Shown piece after piece: positions 17,301-26,768 of a stretch of 64,000 nucleotides of DNA. Under the pieces are notes generated by a model that searched no databases, had not been told where the DNA came from, and worked only from the letters and a program-made list of their open reading frames with translations. The first letter of the stretch is position 1, and each line of letters opens with the position of its first letter. Origin of the DNA: Carnobacterium_B sp045617425 (GTDB lineage Bacteria > Bacillota > Bacilli > Lactobacillales > Carnobacteriaceae); assembly GCF_045617425.1 (NCBI RefSeq), contig NZ_JAZLIO010000003.1, positions 268,435-332,434 on the forward strand, given 5' to 3'. The translations under genes and the position numbers were made by a program.

Positions 17301-17346
17301 AAAAGCAGAAATCCCCTAAATTACAGGCGATTTCTGCTTTTTTTTA
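17301..17346 (+). terminator. Rho-independent terminator of rel
   Basis: AAAAAGCAGAAATC and GATTTCTGCTTTTT form the stem across a 15-base loop, with T-run. Confidence 0.9.
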
Positions 17347-17500
17347 TAAGGTTGTTTGATAATTGATGATGGTGCTCTAAAGGACATTTCTTTTGGAATA
17401 GAAGTAATCTTATCTTTCAAATTAGTACAAGGTCCGATACAATTGTTAAACAAGAAGATAGATAAGTAAAATTCTTAAAAAGTAAAAAGGGGAGTACAAG

Positions 17501-17947
17501 ATGAGAGTTATCATACAAAGAACAAAGGAAGCAAGCGTCAGTATTGAAGAATCGGTTGTGGGAGAGATTACTCACGGGTTCGTTCTATTAGTTGGAATAG
17601 AAGAAGAGGATCAACAAGAGGATATAGAATACCTTGTGCGTAAAATCAGTAATATGCGTATCTTTGAAGATACACAAGGGAAAATGAACTTAAGCATAGA
17701 GGATGTTGGTGGAGAGATTCTTTCCATTTCTCAATTCACATTACATGCAGATACTAAAAAAGGGAATCGCCCAAGTTTTATTAAAGCAGCAAAACCAGAC
17801 ACGGCTATTCCCGTTTACGATGCGTTCAATGCGCAGTTAAGAGCATCAGGATTAACTGTGCAAACCGGAGTATTTGGTGCAGATATGCAAGTTTCGCTTG
17901 TAAATGATGGTCCTGTAACCATTATCATAGATAGTAAACAACGTTAA
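17501..17947 (+). CDS. dtd: D-aminoacyl-tRNA deacylase
   Basis: The 148-residue enzyme hydrolyses D-amino acids from tRNA, a proofreading step. The signature SQFTLHADTKKGNRPSF and the C-terminal NDGPVTIII, which with a Gly-Pro motif forms the dimeric active site, are both present. Start ATG follows AAGGGGAG. It is often transcribed with rel in Firmicutes, but here a terminator lies between them. Confidence 0.96.
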   Translation: MRVIIQRTKEASVSIEESVVGEITHGFVLLVGIEEEDQQEDIEYLVRKISNMRIFEDTQGKMNLSIEDVGGEILSISQFTLHADTKKGNRPSFIKAAKPDTAIPVYDAFNAQLRASGLTVQTGVFGADMQVSLVNDGPVTIIIDSKQR

Positions 17948-17991
17948 AAAACTGGCCCTACAAGAAATTTTTCTTGAAGGGCCAGTTTTTT
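17948..17991 (+). terminator. Bidirectional terminator between dtd and amidase gene
   Basis: AAAACTGGCCCT and AGGGCCAGTTTT form a perfect 12-pair stem with T-runs on both strands (an inner AAGAAA/TTTCTT part extends it). It overlaps the dtd stop codon and serves the convergent minus-strand gene too. Confidence 0.9.
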
Positions 17992-17993
17992 GT

Positions 17994-19322
17994 TTATGGA
18001 ATAAAGTATTGATTCAATGATTGATAAAGAATCTCTGCAATAGAAGACTGATAGGATACGGAATTGACCGTATCTTGATCCACATCATTATTTAGATATC
18101 CCAATTCCAGTAGGATGGCAGGCTGAGTATTTTCTCTTGTGACATAGAAATCCCCAAATCGCACACCGTTATTTGGCAATAAGCCATTTTGTTTCAAATT
18201 AGCATTTACGACCTCAGCTAATGGCATATCTTTATCATGGTAATAGTACGTTGTAGTACCACTGATTTCATTAGCTGTTTCAGTTGAATCATAATGTAAA
18301 CTAATGAATACATCTGCATTTGATTGGTTACTGATGACCGCTCGCTCATCTAAACTGACAAATTCATCATCTGAACGCGTCAAGATAACATTTGCTCCAG
18401 CATCACGCAATCGATTAGCCACGAGCTTAGCTGTATTTAGCGTAACATCTTTTTCATAAAATGAATGTGCTAAGGCACCAGGATCATCTCCACCATGTCC
18501 GGCATCGATTACAATCGTAGCTTCAGCTAAGGAAGTAATGTTGGCAGTTGGTGCAGGGGTTTGGTTGGCTGACAAGTCTACAACCCAGTTTGCTACATAA
18601 CCCGTTTCACCACTAGATAACTCTATTTGGTACCAATCGCCTTCAGTAGAGAGATAAGTAAAACTTTCTCCTTTTTCAGCAGTTGCCACAACACTACTTT
18701 CAACAGAAGGGCTGGTACGAATATTCGTGCTAGCACTACGAGTTGTGATGGTTTGTATAGGCGCTGAATTTTCCTCTGCGACTGCAACAGTGGTTGTTTC
18801 AGTAGATGATTCTGTAATTTCAATCAGCTCTGAACTGATCCAAGCAACTTGTCCATAGTATTGAACTTGTGTCCAGCCTTCTTGCTGGAACAATACGGTT
18901 AGCTCTGTTCCATTGACTACTTTTCCAAGGATAGTAGAGTCCGCGTTGCTTTCACTCCGTATATTTACTTCTTCTCCAGTAACCACACCAATCTTATTGG
19001 TTGCAGCACTCACTTCGGTATTTTCAATAAGCCAGCTGGCGATCCAGCCGATCTGATCGTTGCTTAAACGTACTTTATACCATTCGTTTTCCTCGGTTAA
19101 CATGGTTACTTTTTCTCCGCCAGTAACCTGTGTCATAATGTCGTAAGATAGTCCTGGTCCCGTTCGGACATTGACAACACTTGCATCCACTTTGATGGTT
19201 CCTTGATTAGCCAGAACGACTGTAGCGAAAGCAGTTAATCCGATAAACAATGCAATGATGAACAATGTGACAATCTTTTTTTTCTTTTTTAATATTAAAT
19301 TATTTTCCACTGATAGTTTCAC
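17994..19322 (-). CDS. Secreted N-acetylmuramoyl-L-alanine amidase with three SH3b repeats
   Basis: The 442-residue cell-wall hydrolase has an N-terminal basic stretch and membrane anchor (about 12-38), then three bacterial SH3 domains (about 42-101, 113-169 and 193-250), each with a V-N-[VI]-R-[TS] core in repeats 1-3. A Ser/Thr-rich linker follows, then an Amidase_3 domain. Zinc ligands are His276 (IDAGHGGDD), Glu290 (YEKDVTL) and His343 (SLHYDS); catalytic Glu406 is in LLELGYLNN. It cleaves the amide between MurNAc and L-Ala; the SH3b repeats bind the wall. The start is GTG 19320-19322 with only a weak AAGAAAG before it, so the exact start is uncertain. Monocistronic. Confidence 0.93.
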   Translation of the reverse strand: MKLSVENNLILKKKKKIVTLFIIALFIGLTAFATVVLANQGTIKVDASVVNVRTGPGLSYDIMTQVTGGEKVTMLTEENEWYKVRLSNDQIGWIASWLIENTEVSAATNKIGVVTGEEVNIRSESNADSTILGKVVNGTELTVLFQQEGWTQVQYYGQVAWISSELIEITESSTETTTVAVAEENSAPIQTITTRSASTNIRTSPSVESSVVATAEKGESFTYLSTEGDWYQIELSSGETGYVANWVVDLSANQTPAPTANITSLAEATIVIDAGHGGDDPGALAHSFYEKDVTLNTAKLVANRLRDAGANVILTRSDDEFVSLDERAVISNQSNADVFISLHYDSTETANEISGTTTYYYHDKDMPLAEVVNANLKQNGLLPNNGVRFGDFYVTRENTQPAILLELGYLNNDVDQDTVNSVSYQSSIAEILYQSLNQYFIP

Positions 19323-19470
19323 TACTTTCTTAATGGCGGTAACGCAACCAACTATAGATTCTATGTACTTTCCAATTATAGCAATGTTACGCTTTAATAT
19401 GCAATTAAATCCTAATATTCCTTCATTTTTTTTATGAATGGATAGAACAATACCTTTTTACTTTCTAGTC

Positions 19471-19499
19471 TTGACATTGTTTATCCTTTCTTGTAATCT
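19471..19499 (+). promoter_or_regulatory. Promoter of the hisS-aspS T-box leader
   Basis: TTGACA (19471-19476), 17-base spacer, TAATCT (19494-19499). It lies just upstream of the leader RNA. Confidence 0.65.
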
Positions 19500-19509
19500 T
19501 ACATTATTG

Positions 19510-19749
19510 TATATAACACCCAATGAGAGAAAAAGTAAGCAATTCTGACGTGTGAATAGAGAGAATTTCCTTGGCTGAAAGAAATTCCCGTAGAGTTAAC
19601 TGAAAGACATTCTTGAGGGTTAGCAGTGAAAAGCTGTTACGTTACGAGCGTTAATCGTTGAGGAAAGCTTAGGCTTTCAAACAAAGGTGGTACCACGATA
19701 ATAACTAATCATTCGTCCTTATTCTATTTAGAATAAGGACGTTTTTTTT
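19510..19749 (+). ncRNA. T-box riboswitch controlling hisS-aspS
   Basis: The leader carries a GGCTGAAAG apical loop (19573-19581), a specifier region TGAAAGACATTC (19601-19612), the T-box core AAGGTGGTACCACG (19684-19697) and a perfect terminator stem CGTCCTTATTC/GAATAAGGACG with eight T (19714-19749). Uncharged tRNA should stabilise the antiterminator formed by the T-box core. Aligned with the glycine T-box at 37.6 kb (GAAAGGCC), the specifier is GAC (19606-19608), an Asp codon. It is overlapped by CAT (19608-19610), a His codon. Confidence 0.93.
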
Positions 19750-19789
19750 GTATTTTTAGAATAATTGAAAAAATAAGGAGTGTTGATTA

Positions 19790-21115
19790 ATGGCTATTCA
19801 AAAACCTAAAGGGACAGCAGATTTATTACCCGAGGATTCAAGAAAATGGCAATACGTTGAAGAAATTTTAAATATGGTATTGGCTGATTATCAATTTGGA
19901 GAAATAAGAACACCTATTTTTGAAAGTTATGATTTATTTTCTCGCGGTGTAGGAGAAACAAGCGATATCGTTTCAAAAGAAATGTATGATTTCTACGATA
20001 AAGGTGAACGTCATATGTCGCTTCGTCCAGAAGGAACAGCGCCAGTTGTACGTGCATTTGTTGAAAATAAACTTTTTGGACCTGAACACAATAAACCCTA
20101 TAAAGTTTATTATAAAGGTCCAATGTTTCGCTATGAACGTCCTCAAGGTGGTAGAATGAGACAATTTCATCAATTAGGTGTTGAAGTTTTTGGTAGTACA
20201 AATCCGGCAACAGATGTCGAATCAATGGCTCTTGCCATGGCTTTGTTTGAAGAACTTGGTCTAGAAAAATTGACTTTAGTGATCAATTCATTGGGGGATT
20301 CTGAAAGTCGTATAGCTTATAGAGAAGCTTTAATTGCTTATTTAGAACCTCATTTTGAAGAGTTAAGTGCCGATTCGCAAACACGTTTGCATAAAAATCC
20401 GTTACGTGTATTAGACAGTAAAGATAAAAAAGACAAAGAAATCGTTAAAAATGCTCCATCTATTCTAGATTATTTAAGTGAAGAATCTGAAAAACATTTT
20501 GAAGCCGTAAAAGAAATGTTAACAGCTTTAGATATTCCTTTTGTAATCGACAGCAATATGGTTAGAGGATTAGACTACTATACTCACACGATTTTTGAAG
20601 TAATGAGCGATGCTCCAGGATTTGGTGCAATTACAACGATTTGTGCTGGTGGCCGTTATGATGGATTAGTAGAAGAAGTCGGTGGTCCTGCTACTCCTGG
20701 TTTTGGTTTCGCCTTAGGCTTAGAACGGTTGATGATGACACTAGAAGCAGAAGGAATCGATATACCAGATACTCATGAAGTAGATGTCTATGTTATTGGT
20801 TTAGGAGAAGCAACGAACCTTGAATCGCTTAAGATCGTTCAAGCTGCTCGAGGAGCTGGGTTGTCTGCTGAACGGGATTACATGAATCGTAAAATAAAAG
20901 GTCAGTTTAAAACAGCTTCAAAACTAAATGCTAAAGTAGTGATTACTTTAGGCGATGCAGAATTAGAACAAAAAGAAGTGAATTTTAAAGTCATGAAGAC
21001 TGGAAATGAATCAAAAGTTCCGTTAGCAGAGGTTTACAAAGATTTTGAAAAATTATTCAATTTAAAAGTAGCAGATATGACAGCTTTCAATGACTTTTTC
21101 AATAAAGAAGATTAA
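19790..21115 (+). CDS. hisS: Histidyl-tRNA synthetase
   Basis: The 441-residue class II enzyme has motif 2 FRYERPQGGRMRQFHQLGVEVFG (from about residue 112), the histidine-specific GLDYYTHTIFEV (about 259) and motif 3 FGFALGLERLMM (about 305). The C-terminal anticodon domain ends near residue 425, with a short extra tail. The ATG follows AAGGAG. It is the first gene after the T-box; aspS follows 32 bases later. Confidence 0.98.
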   Translation: MAIQKPKGTADLLPEDSRKWQYVEEILNMVLADYQFGEIRTPIFESYDLFSRGVGETSDIVSKEMYDFYDKGERHMSLRPEGTAPVVRAFVENKLFGPEHNKPYKVYYKGPMFRYERPQGGRMRQFHQLGVEVFGSTNPATDVESMALAMALFEELGLEKLTLVINSLGDSESRIAYREALIAYLEPHFEELSADSQTRLHKNPLRVLDSKDKKDKEIVKNAPSILDYLSEESEKHFEAVKEMLTALDIPFVIDSNMVRGLDYYTHTIFEVMSDAPGFGAITTICAGGRYDGLVEEVGGPATPGFGFALGLERLMMTLEAEGIDIPDTHEVDVYVIGLGEATNLESLKIVQAARGAGLSAERDYMNRKIKGQFKTASKLNAKVVITLGDAELEQKEVNFKVMKTGNESKVPLAEVYKDFEKLFNLKVADMTAFNDFFNKED

Positions 21116-21147
21116 ATAGGAACAACTAGTGATAGGAGCTGGAGCAA

Positions 21148-22917
21148 ATGGGGAAAAGAACAGAATATTGCGGGAAAGTCTCGCGTGATTTATTAGGACA
21201 GGAAATAATCTTAAAAGGATGGGTACAAAAAAGAAGAGATTTAGGGGATTTGATTTTTATTGATTTACGCGACCGCGAAGGAATCGTTCAGATCGTTTTT
21301 AATCCTACTTTTTCAAAAGAAGCATTGGCTATCGCTGAAGATGTACGTAGTGAATATGTCCTTGAAGTTAAAGGGAAAGTTGTTGAAAGAAAAGAAGCTG
21401 TTGTAAATAAAAATATTTCAACAGGAGAATTGGAAGTCGAAGTATACGATGTGAAGGTTCTTAACACTTCAAAAACAACACCGTTTTATATTGAAGATGG
21501 TGTAGCTGTATCAGATGATAAAAGAATGCAATACCGTTACCTTGATCTAAGACGTCCAGAGATGACACAAAATATGATTTTGCGTCACCAAATGACAAAA
21601 TCGATTCGTCATTATTTAGATGACCATAACTTTATTGATACAGAGACACCTTATTTAACAAAATCAACTCCAGAAGGTGCGCGAGATTATTTGGTACCGT
21701 CTCGAGTTCATCCAGGTCATTTTTATGCGTTGCCTCAATCGCCACAATTATTTAAACAACTCTTAATGGGTGCTGGATTTGATCGTTACTATCAAATCGT
21801 TCGTTGTTTTAGAGACGAAGATTTACGTGGAGACCGTCAACCTGAGTTTACACAAGTAGATATTGAGACCAGCTTTTTGGAGCCTGAAGAGATTCAATCA
21901 TTTACTGAAGAATTATTAGCTAAAGTACTAAAAGATACAAAAGATGTTGAATTGACTTTACCGTTCCCTCGTATGGGTTATGATGAAGCCATTAGTCGTT
22001 ATGGTAGTGATAAACCCGATGTTCGTTTTGGATTAGAATTGGTAGACATTAGTGATATAGTGAAAGATTCTAGTTTTAAAGTCTTTAGTGGAGCAATTGA
22101 AAATGGTGGAGCTGTTAAAGCCATCAACGCTAAAGGAGCGGCTAATAACTATTCTCGAAAAGATATTGATGCTTTAGGCGAATTCGTTTCTGTTTACGGA
22201 GCTAAAGGTCTAGCGTGGTTAAAAGTTGAAGATGATGGCTTAAAAGGTCCAATCGCTAAATTCTTTAAAGAAGATGCAGAAGCATTGATTGAAAAAATGG
22301 AAGCTGAAACAGGCGATTTGTTGTTGTTTGTGGCTGATAAAAAATCGGTTGTCCATGATTCTTTAGGAGCATTGCGTTCGAAATTAGGAAAAGAATTAGA
22401 ATTGATCGATGAATCCGTTTATGCCTTTATGTGGATCGTTGATTGGCCATTACTAGAGTATGATGAAGAAGCAGGGCGTTACTCAGCTGCTCATCACCCG
22501 TTTACAATGCCAAAAGAGTCTGATATTGATTTGCTTGAAACGGAACCTGGAAAAGTTTACGCTCAAGCATATGATATTGTATTAAATGGCTACGAATTAG
22601 GCGGAGGTTCAATTAGAATTCATACTCGTGAGTTGCAAGAAAAAATGTTTGCAGCTTTAGGATTTTCAAAAGAAGAAGCAGAAGAACAATTTGGGTTCTT
22701 GTTAGAAGCACTTGACTATGGTTTCCCTCCACATGGTGGAATTGCCTTAGGGCTTGACCGTTTTGCTATGCTTTTGGCAGGCAAAGAAAATATTCGTGAA
22801 GTGATTGCTTTCCCTAAAAATGGAAAAGCGACAGATCCATTAACTTCAGCACCTAGTTTAGTCAGTGAAGCACAATTAGATGAATTATCGATCCACACAA
22901 CAAAAATTGAAGATTAA
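21148..22917 (+). CDS. aspS: Aspartyl-tRNA synthetase
   Basis: The 589-residue bacterial-type enzyme has an N-terminal OB fold for the anticodon, motif 2 FRDEDLRGDRQPEFTQVDIE (about residue 220), the bacterial GAD insertion (about 300-420) and motif 3 GIALGLDRFAMLLAG (about 535). It shares the T-box leader with hisS. The start is preceded by a GGAG-type site. Confidence 0.98.
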   Translation: MGKRTEYCGKVSRDLLGQEIILKGWVQKRRDLGDLIFIDLRDREGIVQIVFNPTFSKEALAIAEDVRSEYVLEVKGKVVERKEAVVNKNISTGELEVEVYDVKVLNTSKTTPFYIEDGVAVSDDKRMQYRYLDLRRPEMTQNMILRHQMTKSIRHYLDDHNFIDTETPYLTKSTPEGARDYLVPSRVHPGHFYALPQSPQLFKQLLMGAGFDRYYQIVRCFRDEDLRGDRQPEFTQVDIETSFLEPEEIQSFTEELLAKVLKDTKDVELTLPFPRMGYDEAISRYGSDKPDVRFGLELVDISDIVKDSSFKVFSGAIENGGAVKAINAKGAANNYSRKDIDALGEFVSVYGAKGLAWLKVEDDGLKGPIAKFFKEDAEALIEKMEAETGDLLLFVADKKSVVHDSLGALRSKLGKELELIDESVYAFMWIVDWPLLEYDEEAGRYSAAHHPFTMPKESDIDLLETEPGKVYAQAYDIVLNGYELGGGSIRIHTRELQEKMFAALGFSKEEAEEQFGFLLEALDYGFPPHGGIALGLDRFAMLLAGKENIREVIAFPKNGKATDPLTSAPSLVSEAQLDELSIHTTKIED

Positions 22918-22940
22918 ACTGTAAACTTTCCTTTGGCAGT

Positions 22941-22976
22941 AAAAACGTGAGCAATAATCATTTGCTCACGTTTTTT
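22941..22976 (+). terminator. Rho-independent terminator of hisS-aspS
   Basis: AAAAACGTGAGCAA and TTGCTCACGTTTTT, seven-base loop, T-run. Confidence 0.92.
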
Positions 22977-23081
22977 CGTCCACTGAAAACAACTTAGCAA
23001 AATAGAATATAAATTTAGCTTGTTATTCATATTTAATTTTGTCAAAATAGAGTAAGGAAACAAAATTTGGGAGGTTTATAG

Positions 23082-24119
23082 ATGAATGCAAAAAGATGGA
23101 GTGCAATTGGTGTTGCGCTAGGTATTTTTATTTTCTCACTATTTTTTAGTAATTATTTTTCTTATATTGTCGAAGAACAAGAAGCAACTGAATCGTTAAG
23201 CGATAACTTATTAGGCTTTTTGGGAACAACTGTATTGGAAGAAAATTTATTAGAAGCTGGAGACGCTTCTAACCGGATCGTATTGTTGTCAGTAGATGGA
23301 ACAATTTTAGATGGTCAGGCATCCGGTTTAACTGGGGATTCAGTGTACGATCATGATTCGTTTTTACAACAGTTGGAACAAGTATTAGTAGATGATACGA
23401 TTAAAGCCATTGTTTTATCCGTCAATACCCCGGGTGGTGGTACATATGAAAGTGCTCAAATCAAAGACAAATTAGTTGAAATTCAAGAAACAACTGAAAA
23501 ACCTATTTATGTTTCAATGGGAAGCATGGCTGCTAGTGGTGGGTACTATATTTCAGCTTCAGCAGAAAAAATATTTGCTTCTGAAGAAACTTTGACAGGC
23601 TCAATAGGTGTTATTATGTCTGGAACGAATTTTAGTGAGTTGTTTGAAAAAATCGGGGTAGATGACACTACCATTAAAAGCGGTGAATTTAAAGATATTG
23701 GATCTTCAACTCGAACAATGACTGAAAAAGACGCAGAAATTTTGCAAACATTGGTAAATACATCGTATGATCGCTTTGTAGATGTTATTGTTGAAGGGCG
23801 TGGAATGGATGAAGCAGTCGTTAGGACAATAGCCGATGGACGTATTTACGATGGTGCACAAGCTGTTTTAAATGGTTTAGTCGATGTAATAGGCTATCAA
23901 GAAGATGCACTAGAAGCAATAAAAAAAGATTATGATTTAGAAGATGCAGAACTATTTACTTATCAAGGTCCTTCCATGTCATTTTCTTCATTATTTAGTT
24001 CTAAAGTAAGTAGTCTATTTCAATCAGGTGAGACAATGAACTCAGATATCGATAAACTGATGACTGCAATTGGAACACCTGATTCTCCTAAGATGATGTA
24101 TTATTATGGAGGTGAGTAG
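23082..24119 (+). CDS. sppA: Signal peptide peptidase SppA
   Basis: The 345-residue membrane-anchored serine protease degrades leftover signal peptides. A single N-terminal helix (about 7-29) anchors it outside the membrane. The catalytic dyad is Ser152 (SMAASGGYYI) and Lys204 (GEFKDIGSS), spaced as in B. subtilis SppA. The oxyanion segment NTPGGG is at 115-120. It is the short, single-domain form. The ATG follows GGGAGG. Its end carries the ribosome site of the next gene. Confidence 0.95.
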   Translation: MNAKRWSAIGVALGIFIFSLFFSNYFSYIVEEQEATESLSDNLLGFLGTTVLEENLLEAGDASNRIVLLSVDGTILDGQASGLTGDSVYDHDSFLQQLEQVLVDDTIKAIVLSVNTPGGGTYESAQIKDKLVEIQETTEKPIYVSMGSMAASGGYYISASAEKIFASEETLTGSIGVIMSGTNFSELFEKIGVDDTTIKSGEFKDIGSSTRTMTEKDAEILQTLVNTSYDRFVDVIVEGRGMDEAVVRTIADGRIYDGAQAVLNGLVDVIGYQEDALEAIKKDYDLEDAELFTYQGPSMSFSSLFSSKVSSLFQSGETMNSDIDKLMTAIGTPDSPKMMYYYGGE

Positions 24120-24120
24120 A

Positions 24121-24918
24121 ATGAGTATACCTTCCAATAATAATGAGCACGAACATTTGAAAGAATCAGGCCGAGTAAAAAAAGGTGATACAAAAGAACT
24201 GGATTTAAGTGCGTTAAAAAAAACGTTAGCTACTGAAGAAGCGGAACTTGAACGAGCAAAACGATTAAAACGTTTAGAACAACAGAAAAAACAAATGGAA
24301 TCAACAATTATTGAGGAAGATTTAGTTGTTAAGCCAGTTTCACAAGAATCTCAAGATAAATCAACAGAAAAAATGAATTCGCAAGATCTTAGAGATGCTA
24401 GACGAAAGTATTGGCAAGAAAAACAAAAACAAGAAGAGCGCAAGCGCAAACCATTTCACAGTTATCCTTCATTTTTTTACACAGGGTTTTGGTTCAGATT
24501 TTTTGCTTTTTTAGTTGATTTACTCGTAATTTCAAGTATCAATCGATTAATTGTTCAGCCGCTGTTCTTATTGTTAAGGAGTCCATTAAATGATGATGCA
24601 TTTTCAGCGTTTTCATTAAGTAAATTGGTTATCTACTTACTCTATTTTGTATTAACAACAAAATTAACGAATGGACAAACAATTGGAAAAATTATTTTTG
24701 GGATTCGAGTAGTCAGCTTCAAAGAAGAGAAGCTAAGCTGGGCAACGGTAATTATCCGAGAATGTTTTAGTCGCTATATTTTAAAAATATTTCCATTTAT
24801 CTATCTAATGGTATTGTTCACACAAGAAAAACAACATCTGGGTGATTTTTTCAGTGATACATCCGTTGTCTCTGAAAACTTAATACGGGCAAACCAATTG
24901 TCATTTGAGAAGCAATAA
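24121..24918 (+). CDS. RDD-family membrane protein with long charged N-terminus
   Basis: The 265-residue protein has a charged, coiled-coil-like N-terminal half (about 20-115, rich in Lys, Glu and Gln). An RDD domain follows with three or more membrane helices, starting FRFFAFLVDLLVISSINRL, with the Arg-Asp pair at its entry, and KLTNGQTIGKIIFGIRVV. I place the start at ATG 24121 because GGAGGTGAG is 8 bases upstream. It sits directly behind sppA, an arrangement seen in other lactic acid bacteria. The function of RDD proteins is mostly unclear; ion or metabolite transport has been suggested for some. Confidence 0.85.
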   Translation: MSIPSNNNEHEHLKESGRVKKGDTKELDLSALKKTLATEEAELERAKRLKRLEQQKKQMESTIIEEDLVVKPVSQESQDKSTEKMNSQDLRDARRKYWQEKQKQEERKRKPFHSYPSFFYTGFWFRFFAFLVDLLVISSINRLIVQPLFLLLRSPLNDDAFSAFSLSKLVIYLLYFVLTTKLTNGQTIGKIIFGIRVVSFKEEKLSWATVIIRECFSRYILKIFPFIYLMVLFTQEKQHLGDFFSDTSVVSENLIRANQLSFEKQ

Positions 24919-25005
24919 ATAGAAGATCATGATTAAGTTTGGTTGTTCTTTTGAAACAACTAGCTTAGAATAAGAGAAAATGCATTTAATGTTAGGAGAA
25001 AAAAG

Positions 25006-25908
25006 ATGGTTTTATTAGGATCACATGTTTCAATGGGTGGAAAAAAAATGTTGCTTGGTTCAGCTGAAGAAGCGAGCAGCTACAATGCTACAACGTTCAT
25101 GATTTATACTGGAGCTCCACAAAACACGCGACGTAAATCAATTGAAGATATGAATATTTCGCTAGGTACTTCCTATATGGAGGAAAATAATCTGTCTAAT
25201 ATGGTTGTTCATGCTCCATATATTATTAATCTAGGAAATACTATCAAACCTGAAAATTTCACATTTGCGATTGAGTTTTTAAGAGCAGAAATTTTAAGAG
25301 CGGAAGCATTAGGAGCCAGACAAATTACTATGCATCCAGGTGCGCATGTAGGTGCGGGATCAGAGGCAGGTATTGCTCAAATTATTAAAGGATTGAACGA
25401 AGTTTTGCATAAAGATCAACTAGCACAAATTGCTCTAGAAACAATGGCTGGAAAAGGAACTGAAGTAGGACGTAATTTTGAAGAAATCGCTAAAATTATT
25501 GACGGTGTAACCTTAAATGACAAGCTTTCTGTAACAATGGATACTTGCCATATAAATGATGCAGGATATAACGTGAAAGAGGACTTTGATGGTGTTTTAA
25601 ATGAGTTTGATAAAATTGTAGGATTAGAACGTCTTAAAGTGGTACATGTGAATGATTCAAAAAATCCACAGGGCAGTCATAAAGACCGTCATGCAAACAT
25701 TGGTTTTGGAACGATTGGATTTGACGCGTTAAACAAAGTTGTGCATCATCCTCAATTGATTAATCTACCTAAAATATTGGAAACACCCTATGTAGGTGAA
25801 GATAAAAAAGATAAAAAAGCACCATATGGCTATGAAATCAAAATGCTAAAAGAACAGACTTTTAATCCTGATTTATTAGAGGATATTTTAAATCAAATAG
25901 GTTATTAA
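25006..25908 (+). CDS. nfo: Endonuclease IV
   Basis: The 300-residue AP endonuclease of the TIM-barrel Nfo family cleaves 5' to abasic sites. Metal-site motifs include VVHAPYIINLG, TMHPGAHVG, IALETMAGKG, TMDTCHINDAGYN, VVHVNDSKN, HKDRHANIGFG and ILETP. The ATG follows AGGAG. It may be transcribed with sppA-RDD, as no terminator separates them. Confidence 0.96.
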   Translation: MVLLGSHVSMGGKKMLLGSAEEASSYNATTFMIYTGAPQNTRRKSIEDMNISLGTSYMEENNLSNMVVHAPYIINLGNTIKPENFTFAIEFLRAEILRAEALGARQITMHPGAHVGAGSEAGIAQIIKGLNEVLHKDQLAQIALETMAGKGTEVGRNFEEIAKIIDGVTLNDKLSVTMDTCHINDAGYNVKEDFDGVLNEFDKIVGLERLKVVHVNDSKNPQGSHKDRHANIGFGTIGFDALNKVVHHPQLINLPKILETPYVGEDKKDKKAPYGYEIKMLKEQTFNPDLLEDILNQIGY

Positions 25909-25926
25909 TCAGTCAAGTAGTACTCT

Positions 25927-25963
25927 AAAGAGAAAAAGAAAGGAATCTTTCTTTTTCTCTTTT
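25927..25963 (+). terminator. Rho-independent terminator of nfo
   Basis: AAAGAGAAAAAGAAAG and CTTTCTTTTTCTCTTT pair fully around a GAAT tetraloop, followed by TTTC. The stem is long but A/T-rich. Confidence 0.75.
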
Positions 25964-26148
25964 CTTAACTCTATTATTTCCTAAATAATGACATTTATGA
26001 CATAATTAATCCGTGTATAATATTATAGGGAATTAAAGTGATGTTTTAAGATTAAATATAGGGTTTTCATCCTTAAGTCGGATGCATCAATCAAAAATAT
26101 ACAGTATAATTAAATCAATAGAATAATATAAGAAAGAAGGATGACAAA

Positions 26149-26736
26149 ATGAAAAATATGAAAAGCGGCACGAAAATAATTATAGGAATTATCGTAGCTG
26201 TAGTGATTATCGCCATTCCATTAATTAGTTCGTACAACGGATTAATCAAAGAAGAAAGTAACGTGGATCTTGCTTGGTCACAAGTTGAATCACAATTGCA
26301 ACGTAGAAATGACTTGATTCCTAACTTGGTTAATTCCGTTCAAGGCGCAATGGATCAAGAAGAAGAAGTATTTACAGCTATAGCAGATGCACGTGCTTCA
26401 TTAAGTGGAGCGGGTTCGATGGAAGAAGAAGTAGAAGCAAATAACGAAATGAATTCAGCATTATCCAGATTATTAGTAGTGGTTGAAAGTTACCCAGAGT
26501 TAAAATCTAATGAAAACGTAACAGCTTTAATGGATGAATTAGCTGGTACAGAAAATAGAATTGCCGTTGAAAGACAACGTTACAATGAGACAGTACAAGG
26601 ATACAACAATCGTGTGAAACGATTCCCAGGTTCAATTATTGCAAGTATGACTGGTTTTTCAGAAAAACCTTATTTTGAAGCAGTTGAAGGCGCAGAAATA
26701 GCCCCTGAAGTTGATTTTGATAATAATGAGGAATAA
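26149..26736 (+). CDS. lemA: LemA family protein
   Basis: The 195-residue protein has one N-terminal membrane helix (about 9-27) followed by an extracytoplasmic or cytosolic helical bundle. The LemA core is VDLAWSQVESQLQRRNDLIPNLVNSV, then ENRIAVERQRYNETVQGYNNRVKRFPG. The gene is paired with a TPM-domain gene 32 bases downstream, a very common LemA partnership. Function is unproven; links to envelope stress have been proposed. Confidence 0.95.
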   Translation: MKNMKSGTKIIIGIIVAVVIIAIPLISSYNGLIKEESNVDLAWSQVESQLQRRNDLIPNLVNSVQGAMDQEEEVFTAIADARASLSGAGSMEEEVEANNEMNSALSRLLVVVESYPELKSNENVTALMDELAGTENRIAVERQRYNETVQGYNNRVKRFPGSIIASMTGFSEKPYFEAVEGAEIAPEVDFDNNEE

Positions 26737-26768
26737 TTGTAAAGACTTATGTGTTAGGAGGAAATTTA

